Assembly (NCBI RefSeq): GCF_010550245.1
Contig: NZ_JAAGLU010000004.1
Location: forward strand, 1 to 64,000
Direction of reading: 5' to 3'
Length of the DNA: 64,000 nt
DNA from: Streptomyces sp. SID12501
GTDB taxonomy: Bacteria; Actinomycetota; Actinomycetes; Streptomycetales; Streptomycetaceae
A model generated the notes under the pieces. The model searched no databases. It was not told the DNA's origin and saw nothing but the letters and a program-made list of their open reading frames with translations. This document shows, in pieces, positions 1-8,401 of this stretch (position 1 is the stretch's first letter; each line of letters opens with the position of its first letter). The translations under genes and the position numbers were made by a program.

Positions 1-126
1 CTTGGCGATCTGACCGACCGAACGGTCACCGCGCCGGCACAGCTCGACGATCTCAGCCTTGAACTCCGGCGTGAACGAACGGCGAGGCCGAGGCTTCTTC
101 TTCCCCATGCTCTCCATGATGGACAT
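1..126 (-). CDS. IS3-family transposase OrfA, N-terminal part (runs off window start)
   Basis: This is the first 42 codons of a transposase first ORF, read on the minus strand from an ATG at 124-126. After a short Met-rich lead it reads MGKKKPRPRRSFTPEFKAEI, the usual opening of IS3 OrfA proteins. That opening leads into the helix-turn-helix (around residues 17-42, ending GDRSVGQIAK) that binds the element's inverted repeats. The rest lies outside the window. Its upstream end should lie between 127 and about 180, directly against the NUDIX gene, which suggests the element landed inside that gene. The family call rests on the N-terminus alone. Confidence 0.75.
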   Translation of the reverse strand, partial: MSIMESMGKKKPRPRRSFTPEFKAEIVELCRRGDRSVGQIAK

Positions 127-180
127 CTTCCCGGGGCAGAACCCCTGATCTCGAATGTCCGTCAAAGCGGATCAAGCCCA

Positions 181-1410
181 GTGCCGATCGACATCGACCA
201 TCACGACATCGACGCCCGCCCGGACAAGGGGGAGCCGGCACACCGGCACTACGACCTCAGGTTCGCGTTCTACCTGGCCGAGGAGCATCCCGATCTCGTC
301 CTGCAGGAAGAGAAGGTCGCTGGAGCCGAGTGGCGCTCCTTCGACGAGGTCAGCTTCCCGGCACTGCGCGCCAAACTGCTCGGGTCGGGGCTCGACGGGC
401 GGCCGGAGCCGGTGAACGCCTCGGCGCTGATCTGCGACGACGCGGGCCGGTATCTGCTGCACCTGCGTGACAACTACGCGCATATTTGGGAGCCCGGGTC
501 ATTTGCCTTGCCTGGCGGCGGCAGCGAGCCGGAGGACGAGACGCTCGAGGACACGCTGCGGCGCGAACTCGGCGAGGAGGTACCCGATCTCCTCGTCCCG
601 GTCCTGAAGTCCTTCGCCGTGGAGAAGGCCACCGGCACCGACGGACTGAGCGTACTGATCGAGGTCTTCGCGGGCCGCTGGAACGGCGACCCCGACCGCC
701 TGCGCCTCACCGAAGGCGTCCTTCTGCGCTGGTTTCCGCCCGAGATGCTGCACCGACTGCGGCTGAGCCCGTCAACCCGCGACCTGGTGCTCCGGCACGC
801 GGCGCAACGCACCGCCTTCTTCGGCGACAAGCACCCGGATGAGCAACGGGACGCCGTGGCGCAGGGCGTTCGTCCGGCCGCCGATCACGCCCGGACCGGG
901 ACCATGGTGCCGGGGCCCTGTGCGGGAGGGGTGCCGCGTCTCGCGGTTCCCGGCGATGCGAGCGAGATCGCCCGTCTGAGGTCCGAACTCATTCTGTCCG
1001 AGCCGCTGAACGAGGACTGGCTGGCCGTCTGCCGCGACCACCTCGCCGCGCGCCTCGTTACGGGCGGGGACGCCCGGGCCTACGTGGTCGACGCGCCGGA
1101 GGGCGGGCTGGCGGCCTGTGCTCTCGCCCTGGTCGACGCCGTGCTCCCCGCCCCCAGGTACCCCAAGGGTCTGGCCGCACGGATCCAGGCCGTCGCCACC
1201 GATCCCGCCTACCGCCGGCGCGGCTATGCCAAGGCCGCCATGACCGCGCTGCTCGCGCACCTGGAAGGGGACGGCGTGACGCTCTACGAGTTGCACGCGT
1301 CCGACGACTCCGTCCCGTTGTACGCCGCGCTCGGTTTCCAGAGCGATCCCGCTCTCATGCGGTTGACCCGGATCCCGTCCCAGGTTCACTCAACCGCGCC
1401 CGAGAGGTGA
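181..1410 (+). CDS. NUDIX hydrolase fused to GNAT acetyltransferase, probably 5'-truncated
   Basis: The product has three parts. Residues 1-60 resemble only the back half of a NUDIX domain. Residues 80-210 form a full NUDIX domain with a nearly perfect box (GX5EX7REUXEE, the last Gly replaced by Pro), for hydrolysis of a nucleoside diphosphate-linked substrate. Residues 250-400 are a GNAT fold with the acetyl-CoA loop RRRGYAK. The GTG at 181 has no good ribosome site, and the frame stays open upstream into the IS3 element. I infer that the natural 5' end was lost to that insertion. The substrate cannot be told. A second NUDIX-containing gene follows 60 bp downstream. Confidence 0.75.
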   Translation: MPIDIDHHDIDARPDKGEPAHRHYDLRFAFYLAEEHPDLVLQEEKVAGAEWRSFDEVSFPALRAKLLGSGLDGRPEPVNASALICDDAGRYLLHLRDNYAHIWEPGSFALPGGGSEPEDETLEDTLRRELGEEVPDLLVPVLKSFAVEKATGTDGLSVLIEVFAGRWNGDPDRLRLTEGVLLRWFPPEMLHRLRLSPSTRDLVLRHAAQRTAFFGDKHPDEQRDAVAQGVRPAADHARTGTMVPGPCAGGVPRLAVPGDASEIARLRSELILSEPLNEDWLAVCRDHLAARLVTGGDARAYVVDAPEGGLAACALALVDAVLPAPRYPKGLAARIQAVATDPAYRRRGYAKAAMTALLAHLEGDGVTLYELHASDDSVPLYAALGFQSDPALMRLTRIPSQVHSTAPER

Positions 1411-1470
1411 CCGGCTCCGAACCCGAGCAGTACAGCCGAGGCGAAACACCACACGATGAGGAGCAGCTAC

Positions 1471-3813
1471 GTGGCTTACGTCCGTCGGGTTGAGTGGGAC
1501 CGGCACTATGCGGACGGCCGGGGCTTCCGCCTGGTCGGCCGGAGCGAGAAGTCTCTGCTTGCCGAGCACGTTCCCGCCCCGGCCAATGGGCGGGCGTTGG
1601 ACGTGGGTTGCGGCACGGGAGAGCTGGCCGCCTACCTGGGTGAACTCGGCTATCTGGTCGATGCCGTCGACTACGCGGACAGCGCTCTCGCCCGTGCTCG
1701 GGCCGAACAGGCGGACGCGGTGGGCGTTCGCTGGTTGTGCCTGGACATCGCCCAGGACGAACACGCCGAGCTGAGCGACGACGGGTACGACCTGATCAGC
1801 TTGCGCCTGGTGTATCCCTTCCTCGGCGACCGGCAGCGGGTCCTGTACACGCTCGCAGGGCGGTTGCGCCCGGGCGGCGCGATCGTGGTGATCACTCCTC
1901 CGGCCGCCGGCACCCCGGCCGAACGGCGCGACATCGCTCTGGACGAGGACGAGATCCGGCTGCTGACCGAGGGGTGGAGGACCGCTCAGCGGTTCGACGC
2001 CGACGGCCTGGCGGTCCTCGTCCTGCGTGACGCGCTCCAGGAGTTCACCGCGGCAGAGAAGGAGGGGCTGCCGCCCGCCCGAGCGGTTGCCGGCGCGTGC
2101 ATGGTGGTCACCGACGCCTTCGGGCGGGTGCTGCTCGGGCGTTCCCGGGACGCCATGTGGGAATTGCCCGGAGGCGGCGTCGAGCCGGGCGAGGACTTCC
2201 CGAAGGCGGCCGTGCGTGAACTGGCCGAAGAAACCGGCTTGACCTGCCGTGCCGAGGACGCCCATCTGGTGACGATCCTTCATGACGACCGCGGTCCGCT
2301 GCGGCGCCTGTCCGGTGTAGTGCGCGCCGTCGCCTGGTCCGGTGAACTCGCTCCACCTGAGCAAGGGTTCGAGCGGTGGGAGTGGCACGATCTGTACTCG
2401 TTGGCCGCCCTTGGCCGGATCTTCGCGCCGTCCGCTGCCGCCCTGGACGCCGTGTGGCCGGGAGTTCTGCCCGGCTTGCCACCCGTGCACGACTACCTGG
2501 TGGCCGGTCAGCGACCACCGGTCGGTGGTGAACCGCCGCAAGCAGCGCGGCTGCGGCGGCAGATGACCGAGAACATCCTCCGGCGCGGGTACGCCCTGTC
2601 GTCGCCGGTACGCGAAGCTCTGCAGCACGTGGCCCGCCACCGGTATGTCCCCGAGGTCACGCTGGAGACGGCGTACGACGACGACCTCGCCGTCGTCACC
2701 TCCAAGGACGCGGCGGGGCGGGCGGTCAGCAGCGTCTCCGCCTCGTGGTTGCAGGGCGTCATGATCGACAGCCTGCGCCCGGAGCAGGGAATGACGGTGC
2801 TCGAGGTGGGGTCGGGCGGTTTCAACGCTGAGCTCGTCGCATACGTGGTCGGCTCGCGCGGCCGGGTCGTCACGGTCGACCTCGACCCGTACGTCGTACG
2901 CCGCACCCAGCGGTTGACGGCAGAGGCTGGCAGCGGCCGTGTCACCGCGATCCTGGGCGACGGTGCCCTCGGCGCACCGGACCACGTGCCTGCCGGCGGC
3001 TTCGACGGAATCGTGATCACCCACAACGTCTGGGACATCGCCCCGGCCTGGCGCACCCAGCTCGCCGAGGACCGTCACCTCGTCCTGCCGCTGGAGTTGC
3101 ACGGCTGCACCCGGGCGATCGTCCTGCACAAGCGCGGGAACGTACTCGAGGCCGGACCGGGCGACTGGACGTTCTGCGGCTTCGTCCGCGACCGGGGATC
3201 CGCAGCCCGCACCACCCCCACCGTTGACCTGCCCGGCGGGCTCCACCTCCGCTTCGAGGACGGGATCCCCACGGACACCGCGGGTCTGGAGCAGGCGCTG
3301 CGAGGGCCTCGCTACGAGCTCGCCACGGGCGTGTGTGTGGCCGCCGACGAGTCCTTCGAGACCCTGCAACTGCTGCTGGCCACCACCTTGGACGGCTTCT
3401 GCCGCCTCGCGCTGGACCACGAGCGGGACGGCGGCCTGGCGGCCGTGCCGCGTGGGACGGCTACGGCCGCCATGCTGGGTGAGGGATCTCTGGCGTACCT
3501 GACCCATGTCAGGGTCAAGGACGGGGACACCCCTGCCGAGCAGCGCAGGGAGTTCACGGTCCATGCCGTCGGCCCGGCCCGCGAAAGCCTCGCCCAGCAG
3601 ATGGCCACTCGGGTCCGCGCCTGGGACAACACGGTCCGCGCCACGGGCTACCCCCGCCTGAGCGTGCACCCCACAGACACGGCGGACCGTGACCTGCCTG
3701 ATGGCCATGTGCTGGAGAAGACACATTCCCGGTTGGTCTTCCACTGGCCCGCCCTGGACGGGGACGGGGGAACCAGGGCGCCGGACCTGACGACCGCGGG
3801 AGACACTAGATGA
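1471..3813 (+). CDS. Three-domain fusion: SAM methyltransferase - Nudix - PIMT-like methyltransferase (FxLD-system type)
   Basis: At 780 residues this is much longer than any one of its families. Residues 5-190 are a class I methyltransferase with the SAM motif LDVGCGTGE. Residues 200-330 are a Nudix domain with an exact GX5EX7REUXEEXGU box. Residues 360-780 resemble protein L-isoaspartate methyltransferases, with VLEVGSGGFNAE as SAM motif, and the long C-terminal tail recalls the 'methyltransferase, FxLD system' family found near some lanthipeptides. The GTG at 1471 is preferred over ATG 1456 because AGGAG lies 7 bases before it. Its stop overlaps the next ATG (ATGA). No lanthipeptide synthetase is nearby, so the substrate is unknown. 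Confidence 0.75.
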   Translation: MAYVRRVEWDRHYADGRGFRLVGRSEKSLLAEHVPAPANGRALDVGCGTGELAAYLGELGYLVDAVDYADSALARARAEQADAVGVRWLCLDIAQDEHAELSDDGYDLISLRLVYPFLGDRQRVLYTLAGRLRPGGAIVVITPPAAGTPAERRDIALDEDEIRLLTEGWRTAQRFDADGLAVLVLRDALQEFTAAEKEGLPPARAVAGACMVVTDAFGRVLLGRSRDAMWELPGGGVEPGEDFPKAAVRELAEETGLTCRAEDAHLVTILHDDRGPLRRLSGVVRAVAWSGELAPPEQGFERWEWHDLYSLAALGRIFAPSAAALDAVWPGVLPGLPPVHDYLVAGQRPPVGGEPPQAARLRRQMTENILRRGYALSSPVREALQHVARHRYVPEVTLETAYDDDLAVVTSKDAAGRAVSSVSASWLQGVMIDSLRPEQGMTVLEVGSGGFNAELVAYVVGSRGRVVTVDLDPYVVRRTQRLTAEAGSGRVTAILGDGALGAPDHVPAGGFDGIVITHNVWDIAPAWRTQLAEDRHLVLPLELHGCTRAIVLHKRGNVLEAGPGDWTFCGFVRDRGSAARTTPTVDLPGGLHLRFEDGIPTDTAGLEQALRGPRYELATGVCVAADESFETLQLLLATTLDGFCRLALDHERDGGLAAVPRGTATAAMLGEGSLAYLTHVRVKDGDTPAEQRREFTVHAVGPARESLAQQMATRVRAWDNTVRATGYPRLSVHPTDTADRDLPDGHVLEKTHSRLVFHWPALDGDGGTRAPDLTTAGDTR

Positions 3814-3866
3814 CCGTGCGGATCAACGGGCCGTTCGGCATCGGCACGACGACGCTCACCACCGGT
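3810..3866 (+). pseudogene. Remnant of a P-loop kinase/ATPase N-terminus
   Basis: An ATG overlaps the stop of the preceding fusion gene (ATGA), a normal sign of translational coupling. The first residues, MTVRINGPFGIGTTTLTT, look like the Walker A start of small P-loop kinases, except that the essential Lys of GxxGxGKT is Thr. The frame then loses similarity and runs on in the wrong frame through the next gene to 4133. I read it as what is left of a deleted ATPase gene; the evidence is one short motif. Confidence 0.35.
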
Positions 3867-3919
3867 TTCCGTCTTGACCTCCCGCCCCGCACCAGCACCG
3901 CTGAAGGAGACACCACGCC

Positions 3920-4201
3920 GTGCACGGCAACACCTGGGACACCATCCATCAGCTCGCCCGCCGCTTCGACGCGCACGACGCCGAACTCGGTTTGGATCCA
4001 GAGGAGCGGTGGACCCTGCAGGTCCTCAAGATCTCCGAAGAAACCGGGGAAGCAGCCCAGGCGGTCATCGGGGCCCGCGGGACCAACCCCCGCAAAGAGT
4101 CCTCGACATGGGCGAACGTGCATGCGGAAGTAGCGGACGTCGTTATCACGGCTATGGTCGCCCTGGCCCGCATGCGCACTACCTCTTTCTGCTTTCTGTG
4201 A
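3920..4201 (+). CDS. MazG-like nucleotide pyrophosphohydrolase family protein, C-terminus altered
   Basis: This is a 93-residue all-alpha NTP-PPase-like protein. The metal-binding acidic pattern of MazG helices is visible as EETGE near residue 40 and EVADV near residue 75. Such small proteins hydrolyse non-canonical or phosphorylated nucleotides. The start is the GTG at 3920, with GAAGGAG ten bases upstream. Streptomyces relatives usually continue some 15-20 residues after the ALARMR helix. Here the sequence changes abruptly to TTSFCFL and stops, so the 3' end was probably replaced by a rearrangement near 4180. The MazG fold is clear; its activity is doubtful. Confidence 0.65.
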   Translation: MHGNTWDTIHQLARRFDAHDAELGLDPEERWTLQVLKISEETGEAAQAVIGARGTNPRKESSTWANVHAEVADVVITAMVALARMRTTSFCFL

Positions 4202-4226
4202 CGTTCTTCTGTGACAGCGCTGGGCG

Positions 4227-4925
4227 TCAGCTCAGCGCCTTGACGACCTCCTGGGCGCGCGGGACCGCCGAGGCGTGGTTCTGGCCGATGATGAGGTCGC
4301 GGTCCACCTCCAGGTAGGGCGCGAAGTTCTCCTCGCCCTTGCAGTAGTCCGCGCCCGTTCCGAGACGAGACGGTCCTGGAACAGCCACTTCGCCCGGTCG
4401 GCGAGACCGTTGTGTATCTCCTCGGAGTTGGACGGTCCGGTCAGGCGGTAACCGGCGAACGGCGACTTGCCGACGGCGTCCACGGTGAACAGCAGCGCGG
4501 CCGGGCCATGGCACACCAGCGACACCATCTCGCCGGAGGCGAGCCAGCGCCCAGCAGCTTGACGGCCGTGGGATCGTCGGAGAGATCCTCCCGTCGGACC
4601 CCGGCAACCGGGCGCGAAGACGGCGTCGCAGTCGTCGATCCGGGCGTCCTCGATGCGGATGGGGTTCGCCAGCTCGGTCGCGTCGCGCAGGGCGGTCTTC
4701 ATCCGCTCGGCGCCCTCCTCACCGCCGTTGAAGTCGGGGCAGGCTGAGCGCGTCGGCGGTGGGCGGTACGCCGCCCGGGGTGGCCGCGCCGATCTCGTAC
4801 CCGGCCGCCTCGAAGACGCCGTACGGAGCGATGGCCTCCTCGGCCCAGAAGCCGGACGGCTGCCCGGCCCCGTCGGCCCGGGTCCAGTGGTCGGCGGCGG
4901 TGACGAGGAAGAGGTCCTTCGCCAT
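4227..4925 (-). pseudogene. DJ-1/PfpI (type 1 glutamine amidotransferase-like) gene with several frameshifts
   Basis: Starting at ATG 4923-4925 behind a GGGAG site, the frame gives MAKDLFLVTAADHWTRADG, a typical start for this family. It must then change frame near 4740. It changes twice more around 4560-4600, where EDLSDDPTAVKLLG sits in a neighbouring frame. It changes again near 4350, before the ending APYLEVDRDLIIGQNHASA. The nucleophile elbow VCHGPAALL is intact. At least four shifts are needed to rebuild a roughly 230-residue protein, so it is either decayed or badly sequenced. It lies just downstream of the SnoaL-like gene on the same strand. Confidence 0.7.
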
Positions 4926-4954
4926 CGGAGCGCTCCCTGGGATGGGTGCGGGCG

Positions 4955-5344
4955 TCAGTTGTTCGCGGCCTGCTGGACGACGTGGCTGTCGGCGGCCTGG
5001 ATCAGGCGGGTGAGCTTGCCGTCGGTGACCGTCCACAGGTGGATGAACCGCGCGTCCGACTCCTGGCCGGACTTGGACACGGCGTGGTAGTGGCCGTGCA
5101 CGAAGACGTGCTCACCGGCGCCGTAGAAGTCCTCGGCCACCGCGCCGAAAGAGGTGAAGCGGGGCGTGAGCCGGCCGAAGAAGTCGCCGCCGACGCTCGC
5201 CCAGGTCTTGTAGACCCCGCCGTAGGGGAAGCCGGGGGTGATGTCCCAGACGATGCCGGGGTCGATGACCTCGGCGACCACATCCGGAGCCATGCCGGAG
5301 TCGTACAGACGGCGGACGAGAGTGAGGTTCGGGGAATCGGGCAT
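4955..5344 (-). CDS. SnoaL-like / NTF2-superfamily protein
   Basis: This 129-residue protein has the alpha+beta cone sequence of the SnoaL-like polyketide cyclase/ketosteroid isomerase superfamily. It shows an N-terminal helix (LVRRLYDSGM), the DPGIVWDITPGFPYGG strand region, and C-terminal strands with HVFVHGHYHA and FIHLWTVTDGKL. Many members are stress-linked proteins of unknown substrate. The ATG at 5342-5344 is chosen because the open frame upstream runs through the flavodoxin gene in the wrong frame. It lies 44 bp after the flavodoxin and 29 bp before the broken DJ-1 gene, so all three were probably one operon. The exact reaction is unknown. Confidence 0.75.
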   Translation of the reverse strand: MPDSPNLTLVRRLYDSGMAPDVVAEVIDPGIVWDITPGFPYGGVYKTWASVGGDFFGRLTPRFTSFGAVAEDFYGAGEHVFVHGHYHAVSKSGQESDARFIHLWTVTDGKLTRLIQAADSHVVQQAANN

Positions 5345-5388
5345 GGGGGTGCTCCTCGATGATCTGACGATGCGGGAGAAGGGCTTTG

Positions 5389-5994
5389 TCAGGCGGCCGC
5401 GAGGGCGGCACGGCCGGCGCTGAAGAACGCGGTCTGCTGCGCGACGCGGGCACCGAGACCCTCGGCGGTGGCGATGTCCGACTTGTGGACCGCCTCCGGG
5501 CCGGCATCGACCGGGGTCTGCGCGCCCGCACCGACGAAGTAGCCCAGACGGTTGACGTCGTCCTCGCTGCCCTCCGTGGAGGCCCAGCCCGGCTGCACGC
5601 CAAGGCTGACCCAGTGCATGCCGTGCTGGGCGGCCATGGTGAAGAAGTAGCCCAGAGTCGAGGACTTGTCGCCGTTCTTGGCACCGGAGTTGGTGAACCC
5701 GGCGGCGATCTTGTCCGCCCAGGCCTGGGTGTACCAGCGCTTGCTGCTGGCCTCGGCGAAGGTGTGGAAGGCGGCGGACGCAGTACCCATGTAGGTGGGG
5801 GCACCGAAGATGATCGCGTCCGCGGCGTCCAGCTGTGCCCACTGCTCCTCGGTGATCGCGTCCACGGAGATGGAGATCACCTCGGCCCCGACTGCCGCAG
5901 CACCGCGCGCCACCGCCTCGGCGATGACAGCGGTGTGACCGTATCCGGAGTGGAACGCGACGGCGACCGTGGGGCGGGTGGAAGTGGAAGGCAT
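5389..5994 (-). CDS. Flavodoxin-fold NAD(P)H:quinone oxidoreductase (WrbA-like)
   Basis: The 201-residue protein opens with the FMN phosphate-binding loop HSGYGHT (residues 15-21). It continues with the flavin-contacting motif FGAPTYMGTAS near 63-73, as in WrbA-type two-electron quinone reductases that use NAD(P)H and FMN. The length is normal. An ATG at 5992-5994 follows a GGAGAAATTCCCGCC ribosome site. It heads a minus-strand group with the SnoaL-like and DJ-1-like genes, all families often induced by electrophile or redox stress. No regulator gene is adjacent. Confidence 0.85.
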   Translation of the reverse strand: MPSTSTRPTVAVAFHSGYGHTAVIAEAVARGAAAVGAEVISISVDAITEEQWAQLDAADAIIFGAPTYMGTASAAFHTFAEASSKRWYTQAWADKIAAGFTNSGAKNGDKSSTLGYFFTMAAQHGMHWVSLGVQPGWASTEGSEDDVNRLGYFVGAGAQTPVDAGPEAVHKSDIATAEGLGARVAQQTAFFSAGRAALAAA

Positions 5995-6574
5995 GGCGGG
6001 AATTTCTCCTCAAAAAGAATTGGGTGAATCGTGCTCCGGAAGCGTGGCACGGAATTCAGCGGCGAAGGTAGGAAGGATTTGTCCCTGGTCGGGATTGGTT
6101 CCTGGCTGAGGAAAGCGCAGGAGGGCATGCCGGAAATCACGAGGTGGAAATCTCACCGGGCGGGCCGGGCGGGCCGGGCGACAAGGTCGCGACGTACATC
6201 GACACCGGCGGCGATCTGCAGTGCACCGGGCGCAGCAAGCTCGTCTCCGCCGACGCCGACACACTGGTCGTCGGCAGGGGCCAGGTGACTGCGGAGGTGC
6301 CGCGTCCTGCTCGATGATGTCGTCGATGAAGTGGTCCTCGAACTCGTCCAGGAGGCCGTTGAGGGCGGCGCCCAGGGACCCTCCGTGGCCGGTGGGGCCG
6401 GCCATCCGTCGCCACCTTCGGAGATCATCTGCCCGCGCTCGATGGCTGGGCTTTGACCTCGCCGAAGCCGGTCCCGATCCGGTAAGTGTCCGGGGGCGTG
6501 CTGGGCGGCGTCCAGAAGACGGTCGCCTCGACATTGTTTTCGCCGCGGCGTGTGCGCACGCTGGACCTGTCACC
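5995..6574. other. Gene-poor stretch with possible coding remnants
   Basis: No intact gene is supported here. The minus strand from about 6405 to 6320 reads like a protein helix (LGAALNGLLDEFEDHFIDDI), and the plus strand near 6170-6300 reads like a small beta domain (DKVATYIDTGGDLQCTGRSK). Neither has a credible start and stop. The first 60 bases carry the ribosome site of the flavodoxin gene. I see no IS ends. Confidence 0.4.
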
Positions 6575-7363
6575 ATGGGCGGCATGCGCACGGTGGGGAT
6601 CGATCTGTCAGCCGACCGTTCGAAGACGGCGATGTCGGTGTTGGAGTGGACGGACGGGATGGCAGCGGTCGGGCTCCCCGCGCTCAAGTGCACTGACGAG
6701 GTGCTGATCAACGAACTCTCGGGTCTGCGTCCCGGTGACCAGGCCGGTGTCGACACACCGTTCGGGTGGCCGGCCGAGTTCGTGCGTGCGGTGGGAGCGC
6801 ACCACGCCGAGGACCCGTGGCCGGGCCGCGGCCAGGACAGTGAGCGCTACCGGAAGGACTACCTTCGGTACCGGCTGACGGACCGGATCGTGCGCGACCA
6901 GATCTACCCGCTCAAGCCCCCGCTTCCGGCTCCTTTCGACCGGATCGGCGCCATGGTCGCGCGGTGGGCTCATCTGGAGGACGAGCTCAACCGTCGTGGT
7001 GTTCGCGTCGACCGGACGGGACGTGGGCCGATCGCCGAGGTGTACCCGAAGGCGTCCCGGCACCGCTGGGAGCTTCTCGGCGGACCCCGGGACATGGATG
7101 CCCTTCTTGCCGCCGCGCCCTGGCTGCGGTGCGATGCGCCGACGGCGCGCACCTACGACGCGAGTGAGCATGCCTTCGACGCGCTGGTGTGCGCGTTGAC
7201 GGCGCGTGCGGTGGCATGTGGCCTGACCGCGTGCCCGGAGGCGGCGGAGCTCGACGACGCCCGAATCGAAGGCTGGATCCACCTGCCCGTGCCGGGGTCG
7301 TTGGCGCTGTTGCCGCACCACGAAGACCTGACTCCCATGAGGCCTTCGACCTACGCCGGATGA
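6575..7363 (+). CDS. DUF429 domain-containing protein
   Basis: This 262-residue protein starts MGGMRTVGIDLSAD, and the GIDLSA strand is the hallmark of DUF429, an RNase H-like fold of unknown substrate. Acidic and His residues continue the fold (GVDTPFGWP, EVYPKASRHRW, and the C-terminal EHAFDALVCALTARA helix, where an Asp completes the presumed metal site). The start is either 6575 or the in-frame ATG at 6584, and neither has a strong ribosome site. The long open frame before 6575 has no protein-like sequence. No function is known for the family. Confidence 0.8.
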   Translation: MGGMRTVGIDLSADRSKTAMSVLEWTDGMAAVGLPALKCTDEVLINELSGLRPGDQAGVDTPFGWPAEFVRAVGAHHAEDPWPGRGQDSERYRKDYLRYRLTDRIVRDQIYPLKPPLPAPFDRIGAMVARWAHLEDELNRRGVRVDRTGRGPIAEVYPKASRHRWELLGGPRDMDALLAAAPWLRCDAPTARTYDASEHAFDALVCALTARAVACGLTACPEAAELDDARIEGWIHLPVPGSLALLPHHEDLTPMRPSTYAG

Positions 7364-7611
7364 TACGAGGGCGGGGAACGGTGCCCGCCGTACAGGCGTT
7401 CCGGCGGCTGCTCAAGGAGCAAGCCGCGCGCCTACGATCGGGTGGCGGCCTCCTCCCTGCGCACCAGCCTGCGGCCGCCGTCCTGGACGCCTCCCGGCAC
7501 CTCTCGGATCGCAGTGACAGGTAGCGTCGGCCTGATGAACATCTTGTGGGACACCGGCTGGCGGACGGCTCGGTCGGCGCCGGTCCTGGCAGCCTCGACG
7601 GAGTTCGCCAC

Positions 7612-8379
7612 GTGACGCCGGAGGGCATGGCCGCCGTGTTCGCGGCCGGTGTGAGTGCGGGTGTGGTCAACGCCGTTGTCGGCTCCGGAACACTCATCAC
7701 CTTCCCCGTTCTGCTCGCCACCGGCCTGACGCCTGTCACCGCCACGGTCTCCAACGCGCTCGGACTGATCCCCGGCTCCATCAGCGGAGCCATCGGCTAC
7801 CGGAAGGAGCTCAAGGGGCAGGGCCGGCGCCTCCTGAAACTGAGCGTCGGCGCCCTGCTGGGCGGCCTCACGGGCGCCACGCTCCTGCTCGCCCTGCCTG
7901 CCTCCGCGTTCGAGATGATCGTGCCGGCCCTGGTGGGCCTGGCCCTCGTCCTGGTCGCGCTGCAGCCCCTGATCAGCAGGAGCGTACGGCGCCGCCGCAG
8001 CCGCACCGGCCACTCCGGCCGCCGCGACGGTGGCCCGCTGCTGTTCACGGGCCTGACCCTCGCGAGCGTCTACGGCGGCTACTTCGCCGCCGCTCAGGGA
8101 ATCATCTACATGTCCCTGATGGGCATGCTCCTCGACGAGACGCTGCAACGCCTCAACGCCGCGAAGAACGTCCTCGCCGCCGTGGTCAACACCGTCGCCG
8201 CGGTCTTCTTCCTCTTCGTGGCGGACTTCGACTGGACGGCCGTGTCGCTGATCGCGGTGAGTTCCGCGATCGGCGGCCAGATCGGAGCCACCGTGGGCCG
8301 CCGCTTCAGCCCCGCGGTGCTGCGGACCCTCATCGTGACGATCGGTACCGTGGCCATCGTTCAATTGGTGCTGAAGTGA
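7612..8379 (+). CDS. TauE/SafE-family membrane permease
   Basis: This is a 255-residue membrane protein of the sulfite exporter TauE/SafE superfamily, putative transporters of small organic or sulfur-containing anions. It has about seven to eight hydrophobic segments in two halves. Each half carries the family's Gly/Asn-rich stretches (GVVNAVVGSGTLITFPVLLA near the start, LNAAKNVLAAVVN near residue 190). The GTG at 7612 has GGAG eight bases upstream and puts the first membrane helix right at the N-terminus. The transported substrate cannot be inferred from its neighbours. The 248 bases before it hold nothing recognised. Confidence 0.85.
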   Translation: MTPEGMAAVFAAGVSAGVVNAVVGSGTLITFPVLLATGLTPVTATVSNALGLIPGSISGAIGYRKELKGQGRRLLKLSVGALLGGLTGATLLLALPASAFEMIVPALVGLALVLVALQPLISRSVRRRRSRTGHSGRRDGGPLLFTGLTLASVYGGYFAAAQGIIYMSLMGMLLDETLQRLNAAKNVLAAVVNTVAAVFFLFVADFDWTAVSLIAVSSAIGGQIGATVGRRFSPAVLRTLIVTIGTVAIVQLVLK

Positions 8380-8401
8380 GCGGTTGGACCAGGCGTGCGA
8401 G

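Noticed and set aside
1390..3744. A 784-codon minus-strand frame opposite the triple-fusion gene
   Set aside because: It lacks any domain and mirrors the third-position GC bias of the real gene.
3810..4133. A 107-codon frame containing GFRLD, near an FxLD-type methyltransferase, as a lanthipeptide precursor
   Set aside because: The start resembles a P-loop kinase, the rest is the MazG-like gene read out of frame, and there is no leader/core layout or dehydratase/cyclase gene nearby.
4955..6013. A 352-codon minus-strand frame as one long gene
   Set aside because: Only its last 129 codons are protein-like; the rest is antiframe to the clear flavodoxin gene.
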